Source: JBALVO01 sp036961445 (GTDB lineage: Bacteria; Pseudomonadota; Gammaproteobacteria; Pseudomonadales; Halieaceae). Taken from it: a stretch of DNA of 5,766 nucleotides. Every line of letters starts with the position of its first letter. The first letter of the stretch is position 1. The stretch lies in NCBI GenBank assembly GCA_036961445.1, contig JBALVO010000179.1:1-5766 (forward strand), given 5' to 3'. The position numbers and the translations under genes were made by a program. The notes under the pieces were generated by a model. It did no database searches and had not been told where the DNA came from. It saw only the letters and a list, made by a program, of their open reading frames with translations. Positions 1-4,952 of this stretch are shown in pieces.

Positions 1-236
1 GCCTTGCTAACTCAACCCAGGCGACGCTGGCCACGGTAGCGCCCGGCATTTCTGAGGCCCTGGTGGCGACCGCTATGGGCCTGTTCGCCGCGATTCCGGC
101 GGTATTGGCCTACAACCGGTTTGCCTCCAAGGTAGACGTGCTAAGCAATCGGTATGACACTTTTATGGATGAATTTTCCAGTATTCTCTATCGGCAGGCT
201 TATGCGCTGCGCTCACGCGAGAAGAAGGCGGGGTAG
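1..236 (+). CDS. tolQ: TolQ, inner-membrane motor subunit of Tol-Pal (3' part only)
   Basis: The gene is cut by the window start; the first complete codon begins at position 3 and 77 residues remain before the TAG at 234-236, about the last third of a protein usually near 230 residues. The fragment contains the third transmembrane helix, with the conserved run APGISEALVATAMGLFAAIP followed by AYNRF, and then the cytoplasmic tail with YDTFMDEFSSILYRQAY. These match E. coli TolQ closely. The Thr in VAT (fragment residue 23) corresponds to Thr178 of E. coli TolQ, one of the polar residues lining the proton path shared with ExbB and MotA. TolQ forms the stator-like ring around a TolR dimer and uses the proton motive force to drive TolA. 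TolR begins 6 nt downstream in the same frame. Identity is very secure from motif and context; the first two helices cannot be judged. Confidence 0.97.
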   Translation, partial: LANSTQATLATVAPGISEALVATAMGLFAAIPAVLAYNRFASKVDVLSNRYDTFMDEFSSILYRQAYALRSREKKAG

Positions 237-242
237 CGCGCA

Positions 243-662
243 GTGGCACGAGATCGCAAGAAACACCGTCCAATGGCCGACATCAACGTGGTGCCATATA
301 TCGACGTGATGCTGGTACTGTTGATTATCTTTATGGCGACGGCGCCCATGTTGATGCAGGGGGTGAAAGTTGATCTACCCGAGGCCACTGCCGACCCGGT
401 AGAAAACCAGGACAGTGAACCGCTCATAGTATCAGTGGATGCCGCCGGTCAGTTGTTTCTCAACCTGGGTGACGAGAAACAGGTTTTGACGCTGCCCACG
501 ATCAAGGACCGCGTGGCAGCCGTTATTCGTCGCAGCCCTAAAAAGCCGGTATTGGTCTGGGGTGATAAGGCGGTATCTTACGGTGAGGTAGTGACCGTGA
601 TGGTGGCGTTGCAGGAGGCGGGTGCACCCAGTGTTGGCCTGGTCACTGAAAACCCCAAGTGA
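243..662 (+). CDS. tolR: TolR, Tol-Pal motor subunit (ExbD/TolR family)
   Basis: This 139-residue protein has the full ExbD/TolR plan: a basic cytoplasmic N-terminus (MARDRKKHRP), one transmembrane helix at about residues 16-35, and a periplasmic domain to the end. Asp21 in VVPYIDVMLV is the equivalent of the essential proton-carrying Asp23 of E. coli TolR. The conserved VKVDLPEA follows the membrane segment at 41-48, and the C-terminus SVGLVTENPK resembles the SVGLMTQP end of E. coli TolR. The GTG start is the first possible one, because the tolQ TAG lies only two codons upstream in the same frame, and it gives the family's MAR start; the alternative ATG at 273 would remove the basic N-terminus. 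A purine-rich stretch at 222-233 (AAGAAGG then CGGGG) can serve as ribosome binding site. TolR pairs with TolQ and engages TolA through the membrane. The last 4 nt overlap tolA. Confidence 0.97.
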   Translation: MARDRKKHRPMADINVVPYIDVMLVLLIIFMATAPMLMQGVKVDLPEATADPVENQDSEPLIVSVDAAGQLFLNLGDEKQVLTLPTIKDRVAAVIRRSPKKPVLVWGDKAVSYGEVVTVMVALQEAGAPSVGLVTENPK

Positions 663-1402
663 ATACCTCCATTTACGCCAAGCCCATTGCGCCCCGCATT
701 GTTTTGCGGCCCGCGCTGGCGACCGTATTCTTGCATGGCCTGATGCTCTTTATGTTAACGGTCAATTGGGCCGGTACCGAGCAAAAAGTGACCCGCGTTG
801 CACCTGCGCCCAACGTGATCAACGCCAGACTGGTGGATGTCAGCGAGTTCCAGTCCAAGCCCAAGCCCAAACCGAAAGCTAAACCCAGGCCCAAAGCCAG
901 GCCAGTTGCCAAACCAAAGCCGGTCGCAAAACCAAAACCCAAGCCGGTGGTCAAACCCAAGCCTGTGGCCAAGCCCAAGCCCAAACCCAAGCCGAAAGTT
1001 GAGCCACGCATAAACGAGCAAGAGTTGGCCGCGATCGCCAGGGCCGATCTGTCCAGGGCAATGGCGGAAGAAGATCAGGTGCAGGCGACCGCTACCGCTG
1101 CCGAAATGGCAGCCAGTTTTGCCTCTCTTATTCAGCAAACAGTGGTAAATTACTGGAGCCGGCCGCCTAGTGCGCGCAACGGTATGGAGACGTTGCTGTC
1201 CATACAGTTGATACCCACCGGAGAAGTGGTGAGTGTGAATGTGATCAAGAGTAGTGGCAATACCGCATTTGATCGCTCGGCGATTAATGCGGTGGAGAAG
1301 GCCGGTAGTTTCCCGGAACTACAGAATCTTCCATCCCGGGAATTCGAGAAAACTTTCAGGCGCTTCCGCCTGCTATTTAGACCAGAGGATTTACGTTACT
1401 GA
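659..1402 (+). CDS. tolA: TolA, energy-transducing periplasm-spanning protein with a Lys/Pro linker
   Basis: The position between tolR and tolB identifies this 247-residue protein as TolA. It has a short cytoplasmic N-terminus, a single membrane anchor at about residues 14-37, a Lys/Pro tract at 67-113, a likely helical Ala-rich segment at about 118-160, and a C-terminal TolA/TonB-type domain at about 160-247 (VVNYWSRP, LSIQLIPTGEVVSVNVIKSSGN, FDRSAINAVEKA). Thr22 and His26 in the anchor keep the spacing of Ser18 and His22 of E. coli TolA, which contact TolQ-TolR. It is much shorter than E. coli TolA (about 421 residues) because the long Ala/Lys/Glu helix of domain II is missing. It has no cysteine, whereas E. 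coli domain III has a disulfide. The start is GTG within GTGA, overlapping the tolR stop; no Shine-Dalgarno is evident, so translational coupling is likely. By sequence alone it could be called TonB; the operon decides for TolA. Confidence 0.93.
   Translation: MNTSIYAKPIAPRIVLRPALATVFLHGLMLFMLTVNWAGTEQKVTRVAPAPNVINARLVDVSEFQSKPKPKPKAKPRPKARPVAKPKPVAKPKPKPVVKPKPVAKPKPKPKPKVEPRINEQELAAIARADLSRAMAEEDQVQATATAAEMAASFASLIQQTVVNYWSRPPSARNGMETLLSIQLIPTGEVVSVNVIKSSGNTAFDRSAINAVEKAGSFPELQNLPSREFEKTFRRFRLLFRPEDLRY
857..997 (+). repeat. Degenerate Lys-Pro codon repeat within tolA
   Basis: The stretch encodes TolA residues 67-113. Odd-numbered residues are all Lys, Arg or Val and even-numbered residues are all Pro, Ala or Val, without exception over 47 residues (18 Lys, 2 Arg, 17 Pro, no acidic residue). 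In its second half it resolves into units beginning Val-Ala or Val-Val followed by two to four Lys-Pro pairs (residues 83-88, 89-96, 97-102, 103-112). At DNA level this is a degenerate repeat of AAR-CCN codons, mostly AAGCCC and AAACCC. Such a peptide should form an extended polyproline II-like rod, as in TonB. Confidence 0.9.
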
Positions 1403-2697
1403 TGAAATGGCTTGTAGGTGCAGCACTGAATATCATGCTGGTACTGGGTGCGTTAAACGCCCGTGCCGAACTCACCATAGAAATTACCCAGGGCGTGGAT
1501 AATCCGACCACTATCGCTGTGGTGCCTTTCGCCTGGCAGGGTTCGGGTGTGCCGCCAGAGGATGTCGCTGCTGTAATAGATGGCGACCTGACGCGCAGTG
1601 GGCAGTTCTCCCCGGTGGGCCGTGCGGACATGCTGGGCAGGCCCAGTACCAAAGCAGAGGTTTTTTACCGTGATTGGCGTGCCATCGACACAGAATACCT
1701 GTTGATCGGGCGGGTGTCGGTAACAGACAAGATGCGCATCGAGTACGAATTGTACGACGTGCTGCGCCAGGCCAATGTGCATTCCGGCGTGGAAACCGGG
1801 CCGATTAATGAGGCCCGTATGCTGAGCCATCGGATCGCCGACGTGGTTTACGAAAAACTGACGGGGATCCGCGGTGCATTCGCTACCCGATTATTGTATG
1901 TATCCGTTACCCGGGTCCCCGGGGGGAATGATTACTCGCGCCTCACCCTGGCGGACTCCGACGGTGCCCGTCCGATTGTGTTACTGGAGTCCCGGGAACC
2001 AGTGCTGGCCCCCGCCTGGTCACCCGATGGCAAGCAAATTGCCTATGTCTCTTTTGAAACCAGCCGTCCGGCCATCTATCGCCAGGACCTGGCCACCGGC
2101 GCGCGCGAGCAGCTAACCAATTTTCAGGGTCTCAACGGTGCTCCAGCGTGGTCGCCGGATGGCAACACCATGGCTATGGTGTTATCCAAGGATGGCAGCC
2201 CGGATATTTACCTTATGGACTTAAAGAGCAAACGCCTGACGCGTGTCACCCGGCACTATGCGATCGATACCGAGCCTGCCTGGATGCCCGATGGCAAATC
2301 TTTGCTGTTTACCTCGGATCGTGGCGGGCGGCCGCAGATATATCGTTACGACATTCGCTCCGGAACGACGGAGAGGCTGACTTTCGAGGGTACTTATAAT
2401 GCTCGAGCCAGAGTAGCTCAGGATGGTCGCAATGTGGTGATGGTGCATCAGCAAGATGGCCGTTTTCATATAGCCCTGCTGGATCTCAAGACCAATCGGC
2501 TACAGGTTTTAACTTCCACTGAGCTGGATGAAAGTCCTAGTATCGCACCTAATGGCTCTATGGTATTGTACGCAACGAAGCAGGGTGACCGCGGTATTCT
2601 GGCCGCAGTTTCTGTGGATGGGGGTGTGAAGTTTCGCCTGCCCGCGCGCGAAGGTGATGTGCGCGAACCGGCGTGGTCTCCCTATATGATTCGCTGA
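1402..2697 (+). CDS. tolB: TolB, periplasmic beta-propeller protein of Tol-Pal
   Basis: The product has 431 residues (E. coli TolB has 430). A signal peptide covers residues 1-22 and probably ends ALNARA, before Glu23. The mature N-terminus ELTIEITQGVD is the TolB box, which in E. coli binds TolA domain III. Residues about 35-160 form the N-terminal alpha/beta domain (AVVPFAW, PPEDVAAVIDGDLTRSGQF) and end in the conserved EKLTGIRGAFATR. The C-terminal six-bladed propeller shows the repeated (A/E)PAWSPDG motif at about 203, 247 and 291, degenerate copies at 336 and 378, and a closing EPAWSPY at 422, spaced about 44 residues. TolB binds Pal at the outer membrane and hands it over in a TolA-dependent way. 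Its ATG shares one base with the tolA TGA; AGAGGA at 1384-1389 is a plausible, slightly distant ribosome binding site. No cysteines and no sign of damage. Confidence 0.98.
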   Translation: MKWLVGAALNIMLVLGALNARAELTIEITQGVDNPTTIAVVPFAWQGSGVPPEDVAAVIDGDLTRSGQFSPVGRADMLGRPSTKAEVFYRDWRAIDTEYLLIGRVSVTDKMRIEYELYDVLRQANVHSGVETGPINEARMLSHRIADVVYEKLTGIRGAFATRLLYVSVTRVPGGNDYSRLTLADSDGARPIVLLESREPVLAPAWSPDGKQIAYVSFETSRPAIYRQDLATGAREQLTNFQGLNGAPAWSPDGNTMAMVLSKDGSPDIYLMDLKSKRLTRVTRHYAIDTEPAWMPDGKSLLFTSDRGGRPQIYRYDIRSGTTERLTFEGTYNARARVAQDGRNVVMVHQQDGRFHIALLDLKTNRLQVLTSTELDESPSIAPNGSMVLYATKQGDRGILAAVSVDGGVKFRLPAREGDVREPAWSPYMIR

Positions 2698-2724
2698 CAA
2701 TAGCGAAAAACATTGATATTTAAT
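2694..2724 (+). promoter_or_regulatory. Possible promoter for pal at the tolB-pal junction
   Basis: The gap 2698-2744 is visibly A+T-rich compared with the genes around it. CTGACA at 2694-2699 matches the -35 consensus at 5 of 6 positions and TTTAAT at 2719-2724 matches the -10 consensus at 5 of 6, but the spacer is 19 nt, longer than ideal. GATATT at 2715-2720 gives a 15-nt spacer and a poorer match. Separate transcription of the abundant Pal lipoprotein would make sense, yet this remains a weak prediction. Confidence 0.3.
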
Positions 2725-2733
2725 CCGAATTTG

Positions 2734-2738
2734 AAGGA
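2734..2738 (+). promoter_or_regulatory. Ribosome binding site of pal
   Basis: AAGGA, within GAAGGAAAG, lies 6 nt before the pal ATG. It is the clearest Shine-Dalgarno sequence in the window; the neighbouring genes start with overlaps or weak sites. This fits high translation of Pal, one of the abundant outer-membrane lipoproteins. Confidence 0.8.
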
Positions 2739-2744
2739 AAGATT

Positions 2745-3266
2745 ATGAAGTATTTCCCTGTCGCAGGTAAGGCCATTACTTTGCTGTTCACAGCAGCTCT
2801 GCTGGTTGCCTGTTCCGGTAGTGATACCAAAGAAGACGAAGCTGCCGCTGCTGCCGCTGCTGCTGCCGCCGCTGCCCAATCAGCGCAAAAAACGGCCTCT
2901 ATGCAGGCCGCAGCAGAACAACAGCGTTTGCAGGATGCCGCTGCTGCAGTGGGAAATGTATTCTATTTTGAATTTGATAGCTCTACTCTTACTTCGGAAG
3001 CGGTTACCGCGCTGGACGCCCACATCGCTGCGCTGCAAGGCGGCGATACGAAAGTCCGTCTGGAAGGTCATACCGACGAGCGTGGCACTCGCGAGTACAA
3101 CATGGCACTAGGCGAGCGTCGAGCTAACGCAGTACGCGACTATATGGTGGCCAACGGTATCGCTACATTCAGTATTGAGACTGTGAGCTACGGCGAAGAG
3201 CGGCCTATAAGTTACGGTTCTGGTGAGTCCAACTGGTCGCAGAACCGGCGCGTCGAACTGAAATAA
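2745..3266 (+). CDS. pal: Pal, peptidoglycan-associated outer-membrane lipoprotein
   Basis: The 173-residue product equals E. coli Pal in length. Residues 1-22 are a lipoprotein signal peptide ending in the lipobox LVAC; Cys23 is the lipidation site, and Ser24 at +2 (not Asp) fits outer-membrane sorting. A linker of about 48 residues follows, with 12 consecutive alanines at 33-44 and a Gln/Ala-rich stretch to about 68. The OmpA-like peptidoglycan-binding domain runs from about 72 to the end: VFYFEFDSSTLT, GHTDERGTREYN and ALGERRANAVRDYM. Asp111 and Arg126 are the expected ligands of the diaminopimelate of the stem peptide. The end, SQNRRVEL, is also typical. Pal anchors the outer membrane to peptidoglycan and is moved to the division site by TolQRAB. 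A strong ribosome binding site precedes it and cpoB follows after 12 nt. Identification is secure; the poly-Ala linker is the only unusual part. Confidence 0.98.
   Translation: MKYFPVAGKAITLLFTAALLVACSGSDTKEDEAAAAAAAAAAAAQSAQKTASMQAAAEQQRLQDAAAAVGNVFYFEFDSSTLTSEAVTALDAHIAALQGGDTKVRLEGHTDERGTREYNMALGERRANAVRDYMVANGIATFSIETVSYGEERPISYGSGESNWSQNRRVELK
2841..2876 (+). repeat. (GCY)12 trinucleotide tract encoding poly-Ala in the Pal linker
   Basis: Twelve successive codons are all GCT or GCC and encode Ala33-Ala44 of Pal. GCA and GCG, both used elsewhere in the gene, are absent here. Such a tract can change length by slippage in whole codons without breaking the frame, so the linker between the lipid anchor and the peptidoglycan-binding domain may vary between strains. 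Confidence 0.85.
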
Positions 3267-3278
3267 TCGGTTGTCTCT

Positions 3279-4235
3279 ATGCTAAACATAAGCAAAGCGC
3301 TTGTGGCGAGCGGGCTGGTCATTTTGACCGGCCCGCTGTCCTTTATAGCCCAGGCTCAGGATTACGTAGATGTCGAGGCCGAGCGTGCAGCCGAGGCCGC
3401 CAGTAGTGGCTCCAGTGTTAGCACGGCGCCGCCAGCTACGTCGTCTTCTTCAGCTCGACCGCCTCAATCCGATCCCTATAGCGTGCAGCCGGCGAAAGTA
3501 TACCCGGCAACCAGCTATGGCACGAACCGCGCCCCGTCTGCAATAGCGACGTTGCCTCCGCCTACCCCGATTGGTGGTCAGTCCCAGGGCCAGAATCTGG
3601 GTAACCTGTTTTACCAGATCCAGCAGTTGCAGCAAGAAGTGATGCAGCTCAACGGTAAGGTAGAAGAACAGGCCAATGAATTGCGCAGGCTGAAAGAACA
3701 AAGCCTGGAGCGTTATGTCAACCTGGACAAAAGGCTAGGCAGTGGCGGGGGATCGACCCCGGCAACGACTGGTGGTGCTGTAGCAGGCGGCTCCACAGCG
3801 GGTGCCAACGCAACTATTGCAGGCAGTCAGTCAACGGTGGCAGCGCAGCCCGGTGAGGCCGATGCCTACCGAGCGGCTTATGCGCTGGTGCGCAGTCAGG
3901 AGTTTGACCAGGCAGTGCAAAGCTTCGAGCAATTTCTGCGAAATTACCCAGGCGGCACGTATGCCCCTAATGCCCACTACTGGCTGGGTGAGCTGTACCT
4001 GGTGATACAACCACCGAACCTGGAGTCATCAAGGCAGTCTTTTACTCTGTTGCTGAGCCAGTATCCCAACAATAGTAAAGCGCCTGACGCTCTATTTAAG
4101 CTGGGTAAAGTGCAGTTTATGAAAGGCAACCGGGAGAAAGCCAGGGAATACCTGGACCGGGTAATCAGCCAGTACGGTTCGACGAATAGCTCTGCCGTAC
4201 AGTTAGCCAAGAACTTTATTGCCGAAAACTACTGA
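3279..4235 (+). CDS. cpoB: CpoB (YbgF), periplasmic coordinator of Tol-Pal and peptidoglycan synthesis
   Basis: The protein has 318 residues against about 263 in E. coli. A signal peptide covers about residues 1-26 (FIAQA before QDYV). Residues 35-105 are low-complexity, rich in Ser, Pro and Ala. A coiled coil at about 108-153 (LFYQIQQLQQEVMQLNGKVE) matches the YbgF trimerisation domain. A Gly/Ser/Thr/Ala linker at about 154-190 leads to three TPR-type repeats at about 194-228, 230-265 and 268-302, including NAHYWLGELY and APDALFKLGKVQFMKGN. In E. coli CpoB binds TolA and PBP1B and couples outer-membrane constriction to septal peptidoglycan synthesis. The ATG lies 12 nt after the pal stop, which is in the same frame, so no longer start exists; no clear Shine-Dalgarno is visible, suggesting coupling to pal. 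One hairpin lies in the signal-peptide codons and another across the stop codon. The extra length is in the two disordered linkers. Confidence 0.95.
   Translation: MLNISKALVASGLVILTGPLSFIAQAQDYVDVEAERAAEAASSGSSVSTAPPATSSSSARPPQSDPYSVQPAKVYPATSYGTNRAPSAIATLPPPTPIGGQSQGQNLGNLFYQIQQLQQEVMQLNGKVEEQANELRRLKEQSLERYVNLDKRLGSGGGSTPATTGGAVAGGSTAGANATIAGSQSTVAAQPGEADAYRAAYALVRSQEFDQAVQSFEQFLRNYPGGTYAPNAHYWLGELYLVIQPPNLESSRQSFTLLLSQYPNNSKAPDALFKLGKVQFMKGNREKAREYLDRVISQYGSTNSSAVQLAKNFIAENY
3309..3337 (+). other. Strong 13-bp hairpin inside the start of cpoB
   Basis: AGCGGGCTGGTCA (3309-3321) pairs with TGACCGGCCCGCT (3325-3337) around a TTT loop; all 13 pairs form in RNA, with a single G-U wobble at 3316/3330. 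It lies 30 nt after the cpoB ATG, in the codons for residues 11-20 of the signal peptide, and 42 nt after the pal stop. The following sequence GTCCTTTATA has no long T-run, so it is not a typical Rho-independent terminator. It may slow ribosomes, reduce cpoB expression, or protect the 3' end of pal mRNA; these roles are inferred. Confidence 0.75.
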
Positions 4236-4250
4236 GCCGAGGCTCAGTAG
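4229..4250 (+). other. Perfect inverted repeat across the cpoB stop codon, before queE
   Basis: CTACTGAGCC (4229-4238) and GGCTCAGTAG (4241-4250) are perfect reverse complements separated by GA. A practical RNA fold is a 9-bp stem with a CGAG tetraloop. The left arm includes the cpoB TGA (4233-4235), and the right arm ends 7 nt before the queE ATG at 4258, so folding would hamper ribosome access to queE unless translation of cpoB opens it. No T-run follows, so it is not a standard intrinsic terminator. An operator or a Rho-linked or processing site are other options. Confidence 0.75.
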
Positions 4251-4257
4251 ATCCGTT

Positions 4258-4950
4258 ATGACAAACGCCCTTTCTCACAGTGACGATGCCGTGCCTACTG
4301 CAACAGGGCAGTCTCTGCGCATCACCGAAATTTTTTACTCCTTGCAGGGTGAGGCTCGCACCGTGGGCGTGCCTACGGTCTTTGTGCGACTCACCGGCTG
4401 TCCTTTGCGTTGTGTTTATTGTGATACCGAGTACGCTTTTAGCGGCGGTGAATTGCACAGTCTTGCGCAAATTACACAGCAGGTAGCCAGCTACGCGCCG
4501 CGTTATGTAACCGTGACTGGTGGGGAACCTCTGGCGCAGCAAAATTGCCTGCCTTTGTTGACGCAGTTATGTGACGCCGGCTATGAGGTGTCACTGGAAA
4601 CCGGTGGCGCCATGAGCCTGGTTGGTATCGATCCTCGGGTAGTTACTGTACTGGATTTGAAAACACCCGCCTCCGGTGAAATGCAGCGCAATGATTACGA
4701 CAATATCCCGCTGCTGGACAGCGCTGATCAGGTGAAATTTGTCATCTGTGATCGCCAGGACTATGAATGGGCACGGTTCAAGCTGGACGAATACGGTCTG
4801 GCTGACCGGGTCGGTGATGTTCTGTTTTCTCCCAGCTTTGGCCAGCTGCATGGGCGCGATTTGGCGCAGTGGATTCTGGCAGATAACCTGCCGGTTCGTT
4901 TGCAGTTACAACTACACAAACTCCTGTGGAATGATGAGCCGGGGCGCTAG
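4258..4950 (+). CDS. queE: QueE, 7-carboxy-7-deazaguanine synthase (radical SAM)
   Basis: QueE converts 6-carboxytetrahydropterin (CPH4) to 7-carboxy-7-deazaguanine (CDG) with S-adenosylmethionine and a [4Fe-4S] cluster. The 230-residue product carries the radical-SAM motif CPLRCVYC with cluster ligands Cys48, Cys52 and Cys55, followed by Asp56-Thr57; the QueE CDT Thr is linked to Mg binding. Other family signatures are ITEIFYSLQGE at 22-32, TGGEPL at 87-92, DLKTP at 133-137 and a C-terminal QLQLHKLLW. The segment between CDT and TGGE is only 29 residues, clearly shorter than in E. coli QueE as I recall it. The ATG at 4258 is the best start; the frame runs upstream to a TTG at 4219 inside cpoB, and GTG at 4291 would also leave the conserved core intact. 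No good Shine-Dalgarno is seen, and the preceding inverted repeat may control initiation. queC follows after 2 nt. Confidence 0.96.
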   Translation: MTNALSHSDDAVPTATGQSLRITEIFYSLQGEARTVGVPTVFVRLTGCPLRCVYCDTEYAFSGGELHSLAQITQQVASYAPRYVTVTGGEPLAQQNCLPLLTQLCDAGYEVSLETGGAMSLVGIDPRVVTVLDLKTPASGEMQRNDYDNIPLLDSADQVKFVICDRQDYEWARFKLDEYGLADRVGDVLFSPSFGQLHGRDLAQWILADNLPVRLQLQLHKLLWNDEPGR

Positions 4951-4952
4951 TC

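Noticed and set aside
273..275. ATG at TolR residue 11 as the true start
   Set aside because: It would remove the basic cytoplasmic N-terminus; the GTG at 243 gives the family-like MAR start and the usual length.
622..882. An 86-codon + strand open frame across the tolR-tolA junction
   Set aside because: It lies wholly inside tolR and tolA in another frame, has no recognisable domain, and both overlapped genes are secure.
673..1138. Two overlapping minus-strand open frames rich in Gly-Leu and Gly-Phe opposite tolA
   Set aside because: They are the antisense reading of the Lys/Pro codon repeat, which gives few stop codons on the other strand. No ribosome binding site, no known family and no gap in tolA support them.
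1909..1926. Two adjacent 8-bp palindromes (ACCCGGGT, CCCCGGGG) and a run of six G in tolB
   Set aside because: They code for TRVPGG in a normal loop of TolB and the frame is intact across them; a coincidence of G+C-rich codons, at most a sequencing-error hotspot.
3309..3345. Rho-independent terminator after pal
   Set aside because: The stem is strong, but the following sequence GTCCTTTATA has only three T in a row and the structure lies inside cpoB codons.
4219..4257. Upstream TTG start for queE inside cpoB
   Set aside because: It would add 13 residues before the ATG at 4258 that have no place in the QueE family, and the true core begins only at about residue 20 of the shorter form.
4236..4257. 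preQ1 riboswitch before queE
   Set aside because: Only 22 nt separate cpoB and queE and the sequence is taken up by the inverted repeat; there is no room for an aptamer with its A-rich tail.
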